Assembly (NCBI GenBank): GCA_021295155.1
Contig: JAJTJC010000036.1
Location: forward strand, 372,001-436,000
Direction of reading: 5' to 3'
DNA: 64,000 nucleotides
DNA from: Flavobacteriaceae bacterium D16
Lineage (GTDB): Bacteria > Bacteroidota > Bacteroidia > Flavobacteriales > Flavobacteriaceae
In this document: piece after piece, positions 16,968 through 26,400 of the stretch
Numbering within the stretch: the first letter of the stretch is position 1
Layout: each line of letters starts with the position of its first letter
Position numbers and translations under genes: made by a program
Notes under the pieces: model-generated
Told to the model about the DNA's origin: nothing
What the model saw: only the letters and a program-made list of their open reading frames with translations
Database searches by the model: none

Positions 16968-18326
16968 ATTAATATGACCCCCAGGACTGAAATCAACGGG
17001 TGCAAACATTGGCTGATTTAAGGTGCCTGAAAGTCCCGTATCGTTATATAACATCCATTCGGAAGGATCATAAATGGGGTTTCCCTGAGTAATGCCTGAT
17101 TGTCTTTCTGCTTTGCCATCCTCAAATTCATGATCTGTATTGGAGCCATCCTCCCCAATTCTTCCAAAAACATCCAAGGCTAACCCAAAAGGATCGCGTA
17201 AAACAAGGTTATCATCGCCATTAGAATCTGCTGCGCTGTTTTTACCACCTTCCAATTGAGGAGTAAACCCAAATACCTCTTCAAAGACAACAGCATTTGA
17301 GGCAATTACAATTGTTCCTTTCGCTTTAATACTTAATTCAGAAAGATCAATTACGGAACTTAGGTTCAGATTATCATTGGTATAACGCTCAAGTTTCCAG
17401 CCTAGCAAGGGTAATTCCTCCTCTCCTGTATTATAGAGCTCAACAAACCTGGCTTCATTATTATTGTCCGGATCGGCGATTTCGGAGATGATCACGGAAG
17501 TCGAAGACACGGGATCCGGACCAGATGGGCATCTTTCAGAGCTAAACTGTACATCCGAGCGCTTGCTTATAAGGATATTGAACGCATCCCCAACCCTGGT
17601 TAATATCCCCCTAACTCTTCCGCTTCCTTCCGGCAGTATGGAAGTGGCAAAATCAGCATACCCGCTATTAAGTAGTTCAATTGTATTGCCATAACAATCT
17701 TCCAGTTGTCTACTGGTTTCTTCTTCGGGCTCCGCAAAGGGATGACCCCACAACTCTTCAGGAAACTGGACAGAATCTATTTCAATATATATTCCCGCTT
17801 TTTCACCCTCAAGCTTATTTAGGCGTATAGCTCTTGGAACAATAGATGTTGGCTCTTCACAAGTCAATTGAATATGTTCCTCAACTTTATTTGCTGGCAA
17901 TCGTCCTACGTTTTGCTGATCGAAAAAGCTATAAACACTCCCCAATTGGAAATTACCACGACTCTTACCAATATACAGCCCTTTTAGTCGAATCAAAACA
18001 CGACGGCCTGGTGGAAAAAAAAGATGGGTATCCGGAAGATCAATTAACAGCTCGAAACCCGCAGAGGGAATACTTGGATGATCTTGGATATAGATACTCC
18101 CGAAGAAATTACCTTCCTGATCGGATGAAATGACCCATCCTTCTGTAATCCATTCCTCCTCAATACTGGTAGTTTCATCCTGATACAGTGATTGTAGTTC
18201 ATTCAGGGCTATATTGGGACTCCAGCTGTCTAGACAAACCATGGGTTTTTCATAATTATTCCCCCTATTGCAGGCCATACAGACGCAGGCAAGTAGTGTG
18301 CTAATAATCAACCATTGTACACGCAT
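16965..18326 (-). CDS. DUF5689 and lamin-tail domain lipoprotein
   Basis: A 453-residue lipoprotein. The signal peptide ends at a lipobox with Cys19 (VCMACNRG). Residues about 30-250 fit the DUF5689 domain found in Bacteroidota surface proteins (EEWITEGWVISSDQEGNFFGS, IYIQDHPS, RVLIRLKGLYIGKS). Residues about 275-390 form a lamin-tail (LTD) domain, recognisable by IISEIADPDNNNEARFVELY, LLGWKLERYT and GTIVIASN. Bacterial LTD domains are often associated with secreted nucleases, and one is encoded nearby. The gene follows the TonB-dependent receptor by 20 bases, so this is probably its surface partner, analogous in position to SusD, although it is not a SusD homologue. Confidence 0.85.
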   Translation of the reverse strand: MRVQWLIISTLLACVCMACNRGNNYEKPMVCLDSWSPNIALNELQSLYQDETTSIEEEWITEGWVISSDQEGNFFGSIYIQDHPSIPSAGFELLIDLPDTHLFFPPGRRVLIRLKGLYIGKSRGNFQLGSVYSFFDQQNVGRLPANKVEEHIQLTCEEPTSIVPRAIRLNKLEGEKAGIYIEIDSVQFPEELWGHPFAEPEEETSRQLEDCYGNTIELLNSGYADFATSILPEGSGRVRGILTRVGDAFNILISKRSDVQFSSERCPSGPDPVSSTSVIISEIADPDNNNEARFVELYNTGEEELPLLGWKLERYTNDNLNLSSVIDLSELSIKAKGTIVIASNAVVFEEVFGFTPQLEGGKNSAADSNGDDNLVLRDPFGLALDVFGRIGEDGSNTDHEFEDGKAERQSGITQGNPIYDPSEWMLYNDTGLSGTLNQPMFAPVDFSPGGHIN

Positions 18327-18346
18327 GATAATGTTGCTGTTGTTTA

Positions 18347-21121
18347 TTAAAAGCTCAGACTAAGGTTTAGAAAATAAGTCCTGCCGTATCCATACCAATA
18401 TTTTGGGCTAAAAGCAGGAGTTGCGCTGCGCTTATCTTTTATGAATTGTGCATAATGTGCATTTCTACTTTGCTCAAATCCTCCAGACCTGAAGGCTGTA
18501 TCGAAAAGGTTATTGACACTCGCGAATATTCCGAGATACCATCCATTGAGAAGCCAGGACTTACCACCAACCAAATTGAATAGGTATACCTCAGGTAAAG
18601 GTTTCTGTATCAAACTTTTTTCAAGAAAGTCCCTGTCTATTTCCACATAGGGTTCTCCAGTCTCCGGATTGAGGTAAAAACTTGCGGTTCTGGGCAACAC
18701 AGATATGTCTATAAAATTTCGACTTAGTTTGTTTATCGTGGCACTAACAAACCAGTAGTCCGGATCCCGGTAGGTAACTCCAAATGAAACGGCTTGCTGT
18801 GGACCCCTTGCTGTATAGATTCCTTTAAGATTTGCAGATCCTAAGTCTATTTCTCCTGACGCGTGAATAGGATTTTGTTCTCCCTCAGTCACGTCGAAAT
18901 ATAATTCAGTCCTTGGGTTATTTACAATTTGGTAAGACCCAATGTTTCCGGCAAGGGAAAGGCTAACAGTGCTACTTGGCTTGAATTCCAATCCAAATTC
19001 CAAGCCTCGATTCCAGCTGTCTATCCCGGAAAGGACTTCCTGAACAAAATCTGATCCCAATCCGGAATCGGTAAAGTAAAATCCTATTTCTGATGTATTC
19101 CGGAACCAGGTAGAATATGCCGATATCCTCCCCGTTAGTACGGGAAACCGGAATAGGGTATTCATTTCAATAGATCTGGCAGTAGGCAGTATGTCATAAG
19201 AAAGACTTTTCTGGTTATCCCGAGGATTGATATACAGATTTTTGGGTGTTGGCAGCCTGGGTTTTAGGGCAGCCCTCAGGTTAAATTGTATCCTTGCATT
19301 TGGACGGTATCCAACGCCAGCTTTTAATCCAAATCCAGCATAATTGAACCTTGGCCCTTGTCCAAAGGACTCATCCGGATATCGGGCATTGAGAAACAAA
19401 CCCTCTCTTTGATATTCTGTGGATTCCCATCCCGCGGTAATAAAAGTCGTCCATTTTTTTTGCTGTAAATGTAGTTGAATAAAAGTATTTAAGACCCTTG
19501 CTTCTAATAAATAGGCATAGGAAAAACGGTCTCCCACTCCCTTTTCTGTTTGTGCATTTATGTCGTTTTGGGTGTCACTAAATGGTTCAATATCCAGGTG
19601 GACAGCCGCGCCTAACAGATCATCTATACGGGCAAAGTTTTCTGTATTCCGCGTCCTGTACGAAATTCCAGCATCCAGATTAATCAATTGATTTAATTTC
19701 AGATTGGCTATAGCGCTTCCAGTGATTTGCCTGCCTTCTGCCACATCTGAATAGGTGATGTAAGAAGCCTTAGCTGCCGGGTTATTTGTATTTGCACGAT
19801 ACAGCTTCTCCCAGCCGAGTTGACCTCCGGAAAGAAATCCCTCCGAAGCCTTTTGAGCATTAATGGCGTAGTCTCCAAAACGATTATTAAAATAGAAACT
19901 GGGTAAATACCTGTAATAAGTCGGATCGGGATTTGGTGCCTGGAAATAGCCCAGCCTGGATGAAGATATATTTCCAAATTGATACCCCAATCCGATGCGT
20001 AATCTGAAGCGTTCCTTTGTCAATTGATAATTAATGGTGAAAACTGGTTCTGAAATTACGCGTTCCCTGGCATTGCGGATTCTGTCGCCCTGCTTACCCC
20101 AATTGGGGTTATATGTCCTCCCAGCCAGATTGAAAACCTCCTGAGTAATAGGGGAAGACCTGCCTCTTCGATTGTAGGCCAACATTGCAAGTGCAAATAA
20201 CGAACTGTACGGGTTAAGTTCCAGCTCTAGACTCCCAAAAAAGGAATACGCATTATAAGTAGTCCCCCGAATATATCCTTCCTTAGCCCACCTTCGCGAT
20301 AGCGAACAAGCAAAAGAAAGATTTCCTTCCCCCTTTCCTGAAGCATGAGTAGCCATAAGTCGTGTTGCATAGCTCCTGTTGGAAAATGAGGTTGTAAGGC
20401 GGGTGCCTGGTCTCATTTGGGAAGGACGTACCCTATAATTTACGCCTCCCATAAGCCCTTCAAATGAAGTCCTTGACGCTTCAAGGTTCAAGCTATGTGT
20501 GGCATAACGCATCACATCATTGAGTCCACCCCAATTATTCCATTGGGGACGACCATCAATTATACTATTCATGGGCAGGCCATTGATTTGAACCTGACCC
20601 TCTGAAGAATCGTAACCACGTACCCTAAAAAAGGATTGGGAAAAATCAAAAGCAGCCCTGTTGAGAAAGATGTCTCTGGAACCTTGTAAAAACCCGACTA
20701 CATCCGAAACCCCATCTTCTTCATTAAGGTCGCTTTCTGAGAGGTTCAACAGTACATCCCGTTTTTCAACAGGGTATTTCCTGCTTAAAATGATTAATCC
20801 CAATTCAATAATTTCCCCACTGGGATCAATAGGAAGCCTCAGCCGCGTATAGCCCATCTTCTCCAGAACCAAAAAGCAATCTGAAGCACAATCCCCAATA
20901 AATTCAAATTGCCCGTTGGAGGAAGTAGTAAGCCGTTGTAGATTACCTTCCAGGTAAACTTGTACCCCTTTTATTCCAGTACGCTGCTTTTCATCCACAA
21001 CAGTTCCCTTTACCGTAAAAGTCTGTGCACATACTGCCCATGTTGATCCAAGTATGCATGATAACATCAGCCAATATTTTTTTGTTTTCCCTGCTGATAA
21101 TTCTGTGCCCCACTCCTTCAT
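18347..21121 (-). CDS. TonB-dependent receptor with carboxypeptidase-like N-terminal domain
   Basis: A 924-residue outer-membrane transporter. After a signal peptide (about residues 15-33, ending VCAQ) comes a carboxypeptidase-regulatory-like beta domain (TVKGTVVDEKQRTGIKGVQV to about residue 110), then a plug (GFLQGSRDIFLNRAAFDFSQ, VRGYDSSEGQVQINGLPMNS) and a large barrel ending in YFLNLSLSF with the terminal Phe. No SusD follows; instead a DUF5689/LTD lipoprotein does, 20 bases downstream, and a secreted EEP-fold nuclease is transcribed divergently. The ligand could therefore be a nucleic-acid or phosphate-containing fragment; this is an inference from neighbours only. Confidence 0.87.
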   Translation of the reverse strand: MKEWGTELSAGKTKKYWLMLSCILGSTWAVCAQTFTVKGTVVDEKQRTGIKGVQVYLEGNLQRLTTSSNGQFEFIGDCASDCFLVLEKMGYTRLRLPIDPSGEIIELGLIILSRKYPVEKRDVLLNLSESDLNEEDGVSDVVGFLQGSRDIFLNRAAFDFSQSFFRVRGYDSSEGQVQINGLPMNSIIDGRPQWNNWGGLNDVMRYATHSLNLEASRTSFEGLMGGVNYRVRPSQMRPGTRLTTSFSNRSYATRLMATHASGKGEGNLSFACSLSRRWAKEGYIRGTTYNAYSFFGSLELELNPYSSLFALAMLAYNRRGRSSPITQEVFNLAGRTYNPNWGKQGDRIRNARERVISEPVFTINYQLTKERFRLRIGLGYQFGNISSSRLGYFQAPNPDPTYYRYLPSFYFNNRFGDYAINAQKASEGFLSGGQLGWEKLYRANTNNPAAKASYITYSDVAEGRQITGSAIANLKLNQLINLDAGISYRTRNTENFARIDDLLGAAVHLDIEPFSDTQNDINAQTEKGVGDRFSYAYLLEARVLNTFIQLHLQQKKWTTFITAGWESTEYQREGLFLNARYPDESFGQGPRFNYAGFGLKAGVGYRPNARIQFNLRAALKPRLPTPKNLYINPRDNQKSLSYDILPTARSIEMNTLFRFPVLTGRISAYSTWFRNTSEIGFYFTDSGLGSDFVQEVLSGIDSWNRGLEFGLEFKPSSTVSLSLAGNIGSYQIVNNPRTELYFDVTEGEQNPIHASGEIDLGSANLKGIYTARGPQQAVSFGVTYRDPDYWFVSATINKLSRNFIDISVLPRTASFYLNPETGEPYVEIDRDFLEKSLIQKPLPEVYLFNLVGGKSWLLNGWYLGIFASVNNLFDTAFRSGGFEQSRNAHYAQFIKDKRSATPAFSPKYWYGYGRTYFLNLSLSF

Positions 21122-21218
21122 ATTTTCTGTCCTCTAGCAGTTACCAATTATTAATGCCTCCCTTTCCTGCCGACCAAAGTATATGTGAACCCCGCATGAA
21201 GCTTTCACAACTGGGAAT

Positions 21219-21226
21219 TACTTTAG
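21219..21226 (+). promoter_or_regulatory. Possible -7 box for secreted nuclease gene
   Basis: TACTTTAG is identical to the octamer before the receptor gene at 6260. It lies 23 bases before the ATG at 21250 and supports that start rather than longer in-frame alternatives (21025 or 21196), which would lie upstream of it. Confidence 0.3.
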
Positions 21227-21249
21227 CCTCGATCGAATTAATCAGTGTA

Positions 21250-22305
21250 ATGAGGAAGTGTGCAACTATTTTTTGGATTGCAGTATCCGTTTTTAGTACT
21301 GCCTTTGGATTTCAAAAGGAGAGCAAATTTCACTACAGCGTGCGTACAATTGCCTTTTATAACCTCGAAAATCTATTCGATACCTCTAATGACAGCTTAA
21401 CCTTTGATGATGCCAGAACTCCAAAGGGAAAGGATCGCTGGACCATTAAAAGGTATCAACATAAAATTGGAAATCTGGCCAGGGTTATCTCTTTACTTGG
21501 ACAGGAAACCAGCGGCCCTGGCCCAGATATTATTGGCCTATGTGAACTAGAGAATACACAGGTGATACGAGATTTATTCAGCCATGGACAATTGAAAGAA
21601 CAAGATTACCGATTCATTCATTATGATTCTCCTGATGAACGGGGAATTGATGTAGCCCTTGCCTACCGACTAAGGTCGTTTGTTCCTTTTTCGCACAAAA
21701 GTCATCGCCTTCTTTTAGAGAATGAAGACGGTTTTAGAGACTATACCAGGGATATCCTCGTGGTAGGCGGAATGTTAAATGAAGATGAACTATATATACT
21801 CGTCAACCATTGGCCTTCACGAAGTGGAGGAGAAAGTCGCAGTAGTCGGCTTAGGGAAGAGGCTGCCCAACTCAATAAACGGGTGTTGGATTCCATCCGG
21901 AAAATATCCCCAAACAGTCGCATAATCGTTATGGGAGATTTTAACGATAACCCCGTTAATCGAAGCATAAAACATATCCTTAAAGGAAAGGCGAGTAGGG
22001 CAGAACTCATGGAAGATGAGTTATTTAATCCCATGGAAAAACTGTATAACAAAGGTATTGGTTCCCTTGGATACAAGGATCAATGGCACCTATTTGATCA
22101 AATTCTCCTTAGCCCAAACCTGGTAGATCAAGAATCCGGTCATTACTTTTTCTGGAGAGCTGGAATCTTTAACCCTTCATTCCTGGTTACTAGTGAAGGT
22201 CCTTATACCGGATATCCCAAACGCACATACGCATCCGGCATTTATCAGGGGGGATTCAGTGACCATTTCCCGGTATTTATTTATTTGCTTAAAAAAGTGA
22301 ACTGA
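21250..22305 (+). CDS. Secreted endonuclease/exonuclease/phosphatase family protein
   Basis: A 351-residue member of the DNase I-like fold that hydrolyses phosphodiesters. The chosen ATG gives a standard signal peptide (MRKCATIFWIAVSVFSTAFG), so the enzyme is exported. Active-site motifs are all present: Asn and Glu in FYNLENLFD, Glu in GLCELENTQV, Asp in RGIDVALAYR, His in VNHWPSRSGGE, Asp-Asn in VMGDFNDNPVN and the final Asp-His in GFSDHFPVF. The NHWPSRSGGE stretch marks the extracellular nuclease branch rather than exonuclease III or sphingomyelinase. It is transcribed divergently from the TonB receptor/lipoprotein pair, with 128 bases between the starts. The stop codon is part of a palindromic repeat. 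Confidence 0.88.
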   Translation: MRKCATIFWIAVSVFSTAFGFQKESKFHYSVRTIAFYNLENLFDTSNDSLTFDDARTPKGKDRWTIKRYQHKIGNLARVISLLGQETSGPGPDIIGLCELENTQVIRDLFSHGQLKEQDYRFIHYDSPDERGIDVALAYRLRSFVPFSHKSHRLLLENEDGFRDYTRDILVVGGMLNEDELYILVNHWPSRSGGESRSSRLREEAAQLNKRVLDSIRKISPNSRIIVMGDFNDNPVNRSIKHILKGKASRAELMEDELFNPMEKLYNKGIGSLGYKDQWHLFDQILLSPNLVDQESGHYFFWRAGIFNPSFLVTSEGPYTGYPKRTYASGIYQGGFSDHFPVFIYLLKKVN

Positions 22306-22332
22306 TAGCTCGGATTTGAAATCCGAGCTATC
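22304..22332. repeat. Palindromic repeat, copy 3 (14-base perfect arms)
   Basis: Perfect inverted repeat with 14-base arms around a central G at 22318; core as in copies 1 and 2, outer arm GATA. It overlaps the stop codon of the nuclease gene and lies between convergent genes. No T-run follows directly on the plus strand. Confidence 0.9.
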
Positions 22333-22359
22333 TATCTTATGTCTTATCTATGCTGTTTA

Positions 22360-22950
22360 TTATTCCGGAAGTACGAGCTTAATATTGCGCCATTTTACTT
22401 TGATGCCGCCGCCGTCATGGATCTGCAGGGCTATCCTGCCTTCACCCTCACCTATCTTTTCGTCCTGAAGGTTTACCATTTCTACCCCGTTTAACCAGGA
22501 CGTCAGCCGGTCTCCCACCATGCGGATCTTAAGGGTATTCCATTGGCCTTCCTTGAGTACTCCCTCCTTTTCGGCATCCGGTTTTATAAGCCAACCCCGA
22601 CCATAGGATTCGTATACCCCTCCGGTATGTTTTCCCTTAGGAGCTACTTCAACCTGCCATCCGTTAACTTTAGTGCCGTCGATTGTAGAACGAACAAAAA
22701 CACCGCTATTACCATCGGCCTCCTGCAAAAATTCAAGGCTTATTTCAAAATCTTTATAAAGCCCCTCTGTGGCCAGGTAACCATATTCCGCATCCGGCCC
22801 ACTTTCAGAAACCAGGAGTCCATCCTCTACATACCACTTTTCGGTACCATAAGGAATCCAACCGTCCAGGTTAGTGCCATTAAATAAAATTTTTTCCTGG
22901 GCAAAGGCCATACAGCCAAACAGGCCCAGAAGCCAAACTACTTTCTTCAT
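22360..22950 (-). CDS. Secreted DUF1080 protein (3-keto-disaccharide hydrolase domain)
   Basis: A 196-residue exported protein with signal peptide MKKVVWLLGLFGCMAFAQ and one DUF1080 / 3-keto-disaccharide hydrolase domain, a jelly-roll fold related to LamG. Typical landmarks are LFNGTNLDGWIPYG at the N-terminus, the NSGVFVRS strand, GWQVEVAPKGKHTGGVYE and IALQIHDGGGIKVKWRNIKL at the end. Members cleave glycosides after 3-keto oxidation or bind polysaccharide. The length equals one domain. It is encoded 10 bases after a small membrane protein gene and probably shares its transcript. Confidence 0.87.
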   Translation of the reverse strand: MKKVVWLLGLFGCMAFAQEKILFNGTNLDGWIPYGTEKWYVEDGLLVSESGPDAEYGYLATEGLYKDFEISLEFLQEADGNSGVFVRSTIDGTKVNGWQVEVAPKGKHTGGVYESYGRGWLIKPDAEKEGVLKEGQWNTLKIRMVGDRLTSWLNGVEMVNLQDEKIGEGEGRIALQIHDGGGIKVKWRNIKLVLPE

Positions 22951-22960
22951 AATTATAGGA

Positions 22961-23398
22961 TTAATTTAACCATTGTGCCCATGGAATACGAGACAAAATC
23001 AGTAAGAGTCCCAGTCCGTAGAACAAGGCAATACTCTTAAACTTTTTCTTCCCTTCCATGAATTTCTTATGACGGGACCAACCGATTGTGATCAGGACAA
23101 TAGCTATGATATTGATAAACGGATGTTCTACCGCCAGCAGGCGCGCAGGTGCATTCAAACCACTCATGCCTACAGCCTGGAGTGCCTTGAGGCCACTGGT
23201 AGAGAAGAAGAATAAAAGCACGCCTAAAATGAGCTGAATATGGCTCAGGATCAGTGCAAACAAACTGATACGAAAGTCTTTTTGCAAGGTAAACATGCGG
23301 TTACCGACAAGACCTGTTACAGCATTGAATACGGCCAGTATGAGAACAATAAGTACTACATAGGCCAAATAGGAGTGTACGTTTTGTAAAATTTCCAT
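22961..23398 (-). CDS. Four-helix membrane protein (cytochrome B-like annotation family)
   Basis: A 145-residue integral membrane protein with four predicted transmembrane helices: about 10-32, 45-66, 88-108 and 122-140. Histidines at the first (NVHSYLAY), second (LSHIQLILG) and third (VEHPFIN) helices resemble the spacing of haem ligands, which is why relatives in flavobacteria are often labelled cytochrome B; whether haem is bound is not shown. A -7 box lies 19 bases upstream. The gene is followed by the DUF1080 gene in the same direction. Confidence 0.7.
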   Translation of the reverse strand: MEILQNVHSYLAYVVLIVLILAVFNAVTGLVGNRMFTLQKDFRISLFALILSHIQLILGVLLFFFSTSGLKALQAVGMSGLNAPARLLAVEHPFINIIAIVLITIGWSRHKKFMEGKKKFKSIALFYGLGLLLILSRIPWAQWLN

Positions 23399-23417
23399 AA
23401 TCCCTGTTTTAGAATCC

Positions 23418-23425
23418 TAAATGTA
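23418..23425 (-). promoter_or_regulatory. Probable -7 box for membrane protein/DUF1080 operon
   Basis: Minus strand TACATTTA (TAnnTTTA), 19 bases upstream of the ATG at 23398. Confidence 0.4.
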
Positions 23426-23440
23426 GCCAATTAGAACGAA

Positions 23441-23468
23441 AAAACCCTGATGAAATCATCAGGGTTTT
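23441..23468 (-). terminator. Rho-independent terminator of Oar-like receptor gene
   Basis: A perfect 12-base stem (AAAACCCTGATG with its complement) and four-base loop, 20 bases after the stop codon at 23489. Read on the minus strand it is followed by a run of six T residues. It would also separate this gene from the membrane-protein promoter at 23418. Confidence 0.85.
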
Positions 23469-23488
23469 AACTATAAAGAAGATAAGAT

Positions 23489-26400
23489 CTAGTTGAAAAT
23501 ATAACGCAGACCTATTTGGGCTTGCCATCTTGAAGAGGCAAATCCATTGTCATCTAACTCAATAATAGTAGGTGTGCCATCAGGAGCTACAACCCCGTTG
23601 TTTATTGCAAAGGTTGGTGTATCGCCTGTAGAAACAGTAGTCAAAGGTGAAACCTCGCTACGGATGAATCTTCTTCTACCCCAATCTTCGTTGATGAAGT
23701 TGGTGAAGTTGAACATATCCGCTGAGATCTGGAAGGTGTGTTTTTTTCCGCCCCAGTCAAGACTGAAGTCCTGTAGGATCTTTAAGTCCACAACGTGGCT
23801 CCAGATACCCCTTGAACCATTACGCTCAGCGTACTGTCCTCGGCGTTCTCTCAGGTAGTCAACGCTTTCAATAAAGGTGTCCAGACGCTGCCACTCCGCA
23901 ACAGGATCATCGCCAACAAGTACGATCTCACCAATGTTTTCAGGAATATAAATCAAGGCGTTGTCTCTGGAATCATCATTCAGCAGGTCACGTCCCTCGC
24001 GGTAGATGAAGCTGTATGGATTACTTTGACGACCTTCGTAGAATAGACCGAAAGTGGTCTTTACGTTATCGTTCCACCTGAGTTCGTAAGAAACATTAGC
24101 TGTAATACGATTACCCAGTGCAAAGTCTGAACGTGTTACTGGAAGATCCGAGTTTTTACCGTTTACGGTCTGGATATTTCTCCACTGAGAACTGTTCTGA
24201 GAAGAAGTACCATCAAAAATCTTGTAGGATTCCCCAAATGTCCATGCTACCTGGGCAGCAAAACCGTTATCATAAGGTTTACGCAGGGAGATGGTGGTAT
24301 TGTGTGCATAACCAGCACCTGTATTGGAAGCCAGATAAATTCCCTGATAGGTAGGATCAATTTCATCCCTTCTGTCGTAGAAAGAACGGGAATCCGCACC
24401 TAAATAAGATCCAACAGGCCCTTTTAGGTTCAGGTTCTCATAGTATACATCTGTGATAACATCCGTATACAAGAAGTCTGCAGACGCGATCAGGTTCCAG
24501 AAAGGAAGCTTCTGGTCTACAGCAATGTTGTATTTTACAACCTGTGGGAGTTTGAAATCCTTAGCAATCAAATCCACGTTACCACCAGTTCCGCCGGAAC
24601 CAGGTGCCGGATCTTCGAACTGGTTGTTTACGTCAGGCTCGAAAGGTTGTCCGAACTCAAACATAAATCCACCGGTTATACCATTATTATTATAAGTACC
24701 TCCTGGCCATACCAAAGGTAATCGGGAAGTAAATACCCCGATACCACCACGTATTTGCGTAGTAGCATCACCGTTTACGTCCCAGTTAAATCCTAAACGG
24801 GGAGCAAACAATGGGGTGGCATCAATACCCTGCCCTACACGGGCACCCTGAAGATTTTTTCCAAAGGATTCTAAGATAGGAATGGTTCTATCATTGAAAT
24901 CTTCATTCTCAATTCCGTCGCTCCAGTAAGGAATATCGATACGTGCACCCAGGGTTACCCGGAAATCATCAGACATTTGTACTTCGTCCTGTATGTAGAA
25001 TCCTGCCTGGAAGGTGTCAAATTCAGAGGCCCCTGCAGATTCGTCACCTACGGTACCGTCTCCAACTAAAGAATACCCGTGCTGGTATACGTTGGCATCC
25101 TGTCCGGTAAGGAACTGGTTCAGACCTGATGAAATAAGATTCCCGTCCGTGTCGAAATCATCTTCAAAAGTGTAATCACCATAGTTGAAGGCAAAGAACA
25201 GGTTCTTAATTTTTGCAAACTCCAGGTTAGCCCCTAAAGTTACCGTATGACGTCCTGCATAGATCTCAAAGTTGTTGGTTAGTGTAAACACGTCCTGATC
25301 CAGCAAGTTTGCTGTAGAAAAAGGCTCGGCACCAAATGAAATAAAGCCGTCACCGTCCTGAATGTCAACCGTTGGGAATGGGTCTCCAGAAGGATCCCTG
25401 TCATCCCTAACAGTAGTATACCCTAAAATAAAGTTGTTGGCAAACTTATCGCCGAAACGGGAGTTTAATTCTAACGCCAGGGAATTGGTCTTGGAAATAA
25501 AAGCTTCAGAACCGTTGATAAATCCAATGTTTCGGTTCCCGGAATTACGTGCTTCAAGATTATCTGCTGAAGTATATCCGTAACGCAGGGAAAGCTTATG
25601 GTCCTCGTTGATGTTCCAGTCTACCTTAGCAGTAAGGCGATTAGATTCCAGAGTTCTCGTATTGTTATCAAATATTCCAGGGTCATATCCATAGGTGGTG
25701 TTCAGGAAGCTGCGAAGTCCATCCAGGTCAGCCTGACTAGACCTACCGGTATAGTTGCTGAAATTGAACGGTTGTGGCGTTTCATCTTCCTGACGCTCGT
25801 AGTTCACAAAGAAGAATACCTTATCCTTGATTATTGGTCCGCCTACACGTACCCCATAGGTAAGGGCACTGAAATCGGCCAACTTTTCACGTTCTTCACC
25901 GTCACCAACAAGGCTTGGAGGCGTTTTACCTGCCAGGCTTTCGTTACGAACGAAAGAGTATGCAGATCCTTCCCAGTTGTTGGAACCTGAACGCGAAATA
26001 GCGTTGATGGAACCTCCGGAGAAACCAGACTGACGAACATCAAAAGGAGCGATGTTAATCTGGAAAGTTTCAATAGCATCCACAGAAAGTGGGTTAACAC
26101 CGGTTTGTCCACCGTTAGTACCGGAACCAGCAAGACCAAAAACGTCATTGTTTACCGCACCATCAATATAGATAGCGTTGTAACGGTTGTTCTGACCTGC
26201 AAGTGAGATACTAAATCCATCATTACCTTCTGATACCTGCGCTTGTGGTGTTAAACGCACAAAGTCGGCAATGGAACGCGAAGCCGCTGGAATTGTTGCC
26301 ACTTGACGCTGAGAAATGGTCGTTTCCGTACCTGTTTTGTTGCCGCCGAAAATACCCGTGCTAGAAGCAGAAACTACAACTTCCTGCAAAGCAGTAGCCG

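Noticed and set aside
21025-21249. Upstream extension of the secreted nuclease frame
   Set aside because: It overlaps the divergent receptor gene and the promoter-like box at 21219; ATG at 21250 already gives a clean signal peptide.
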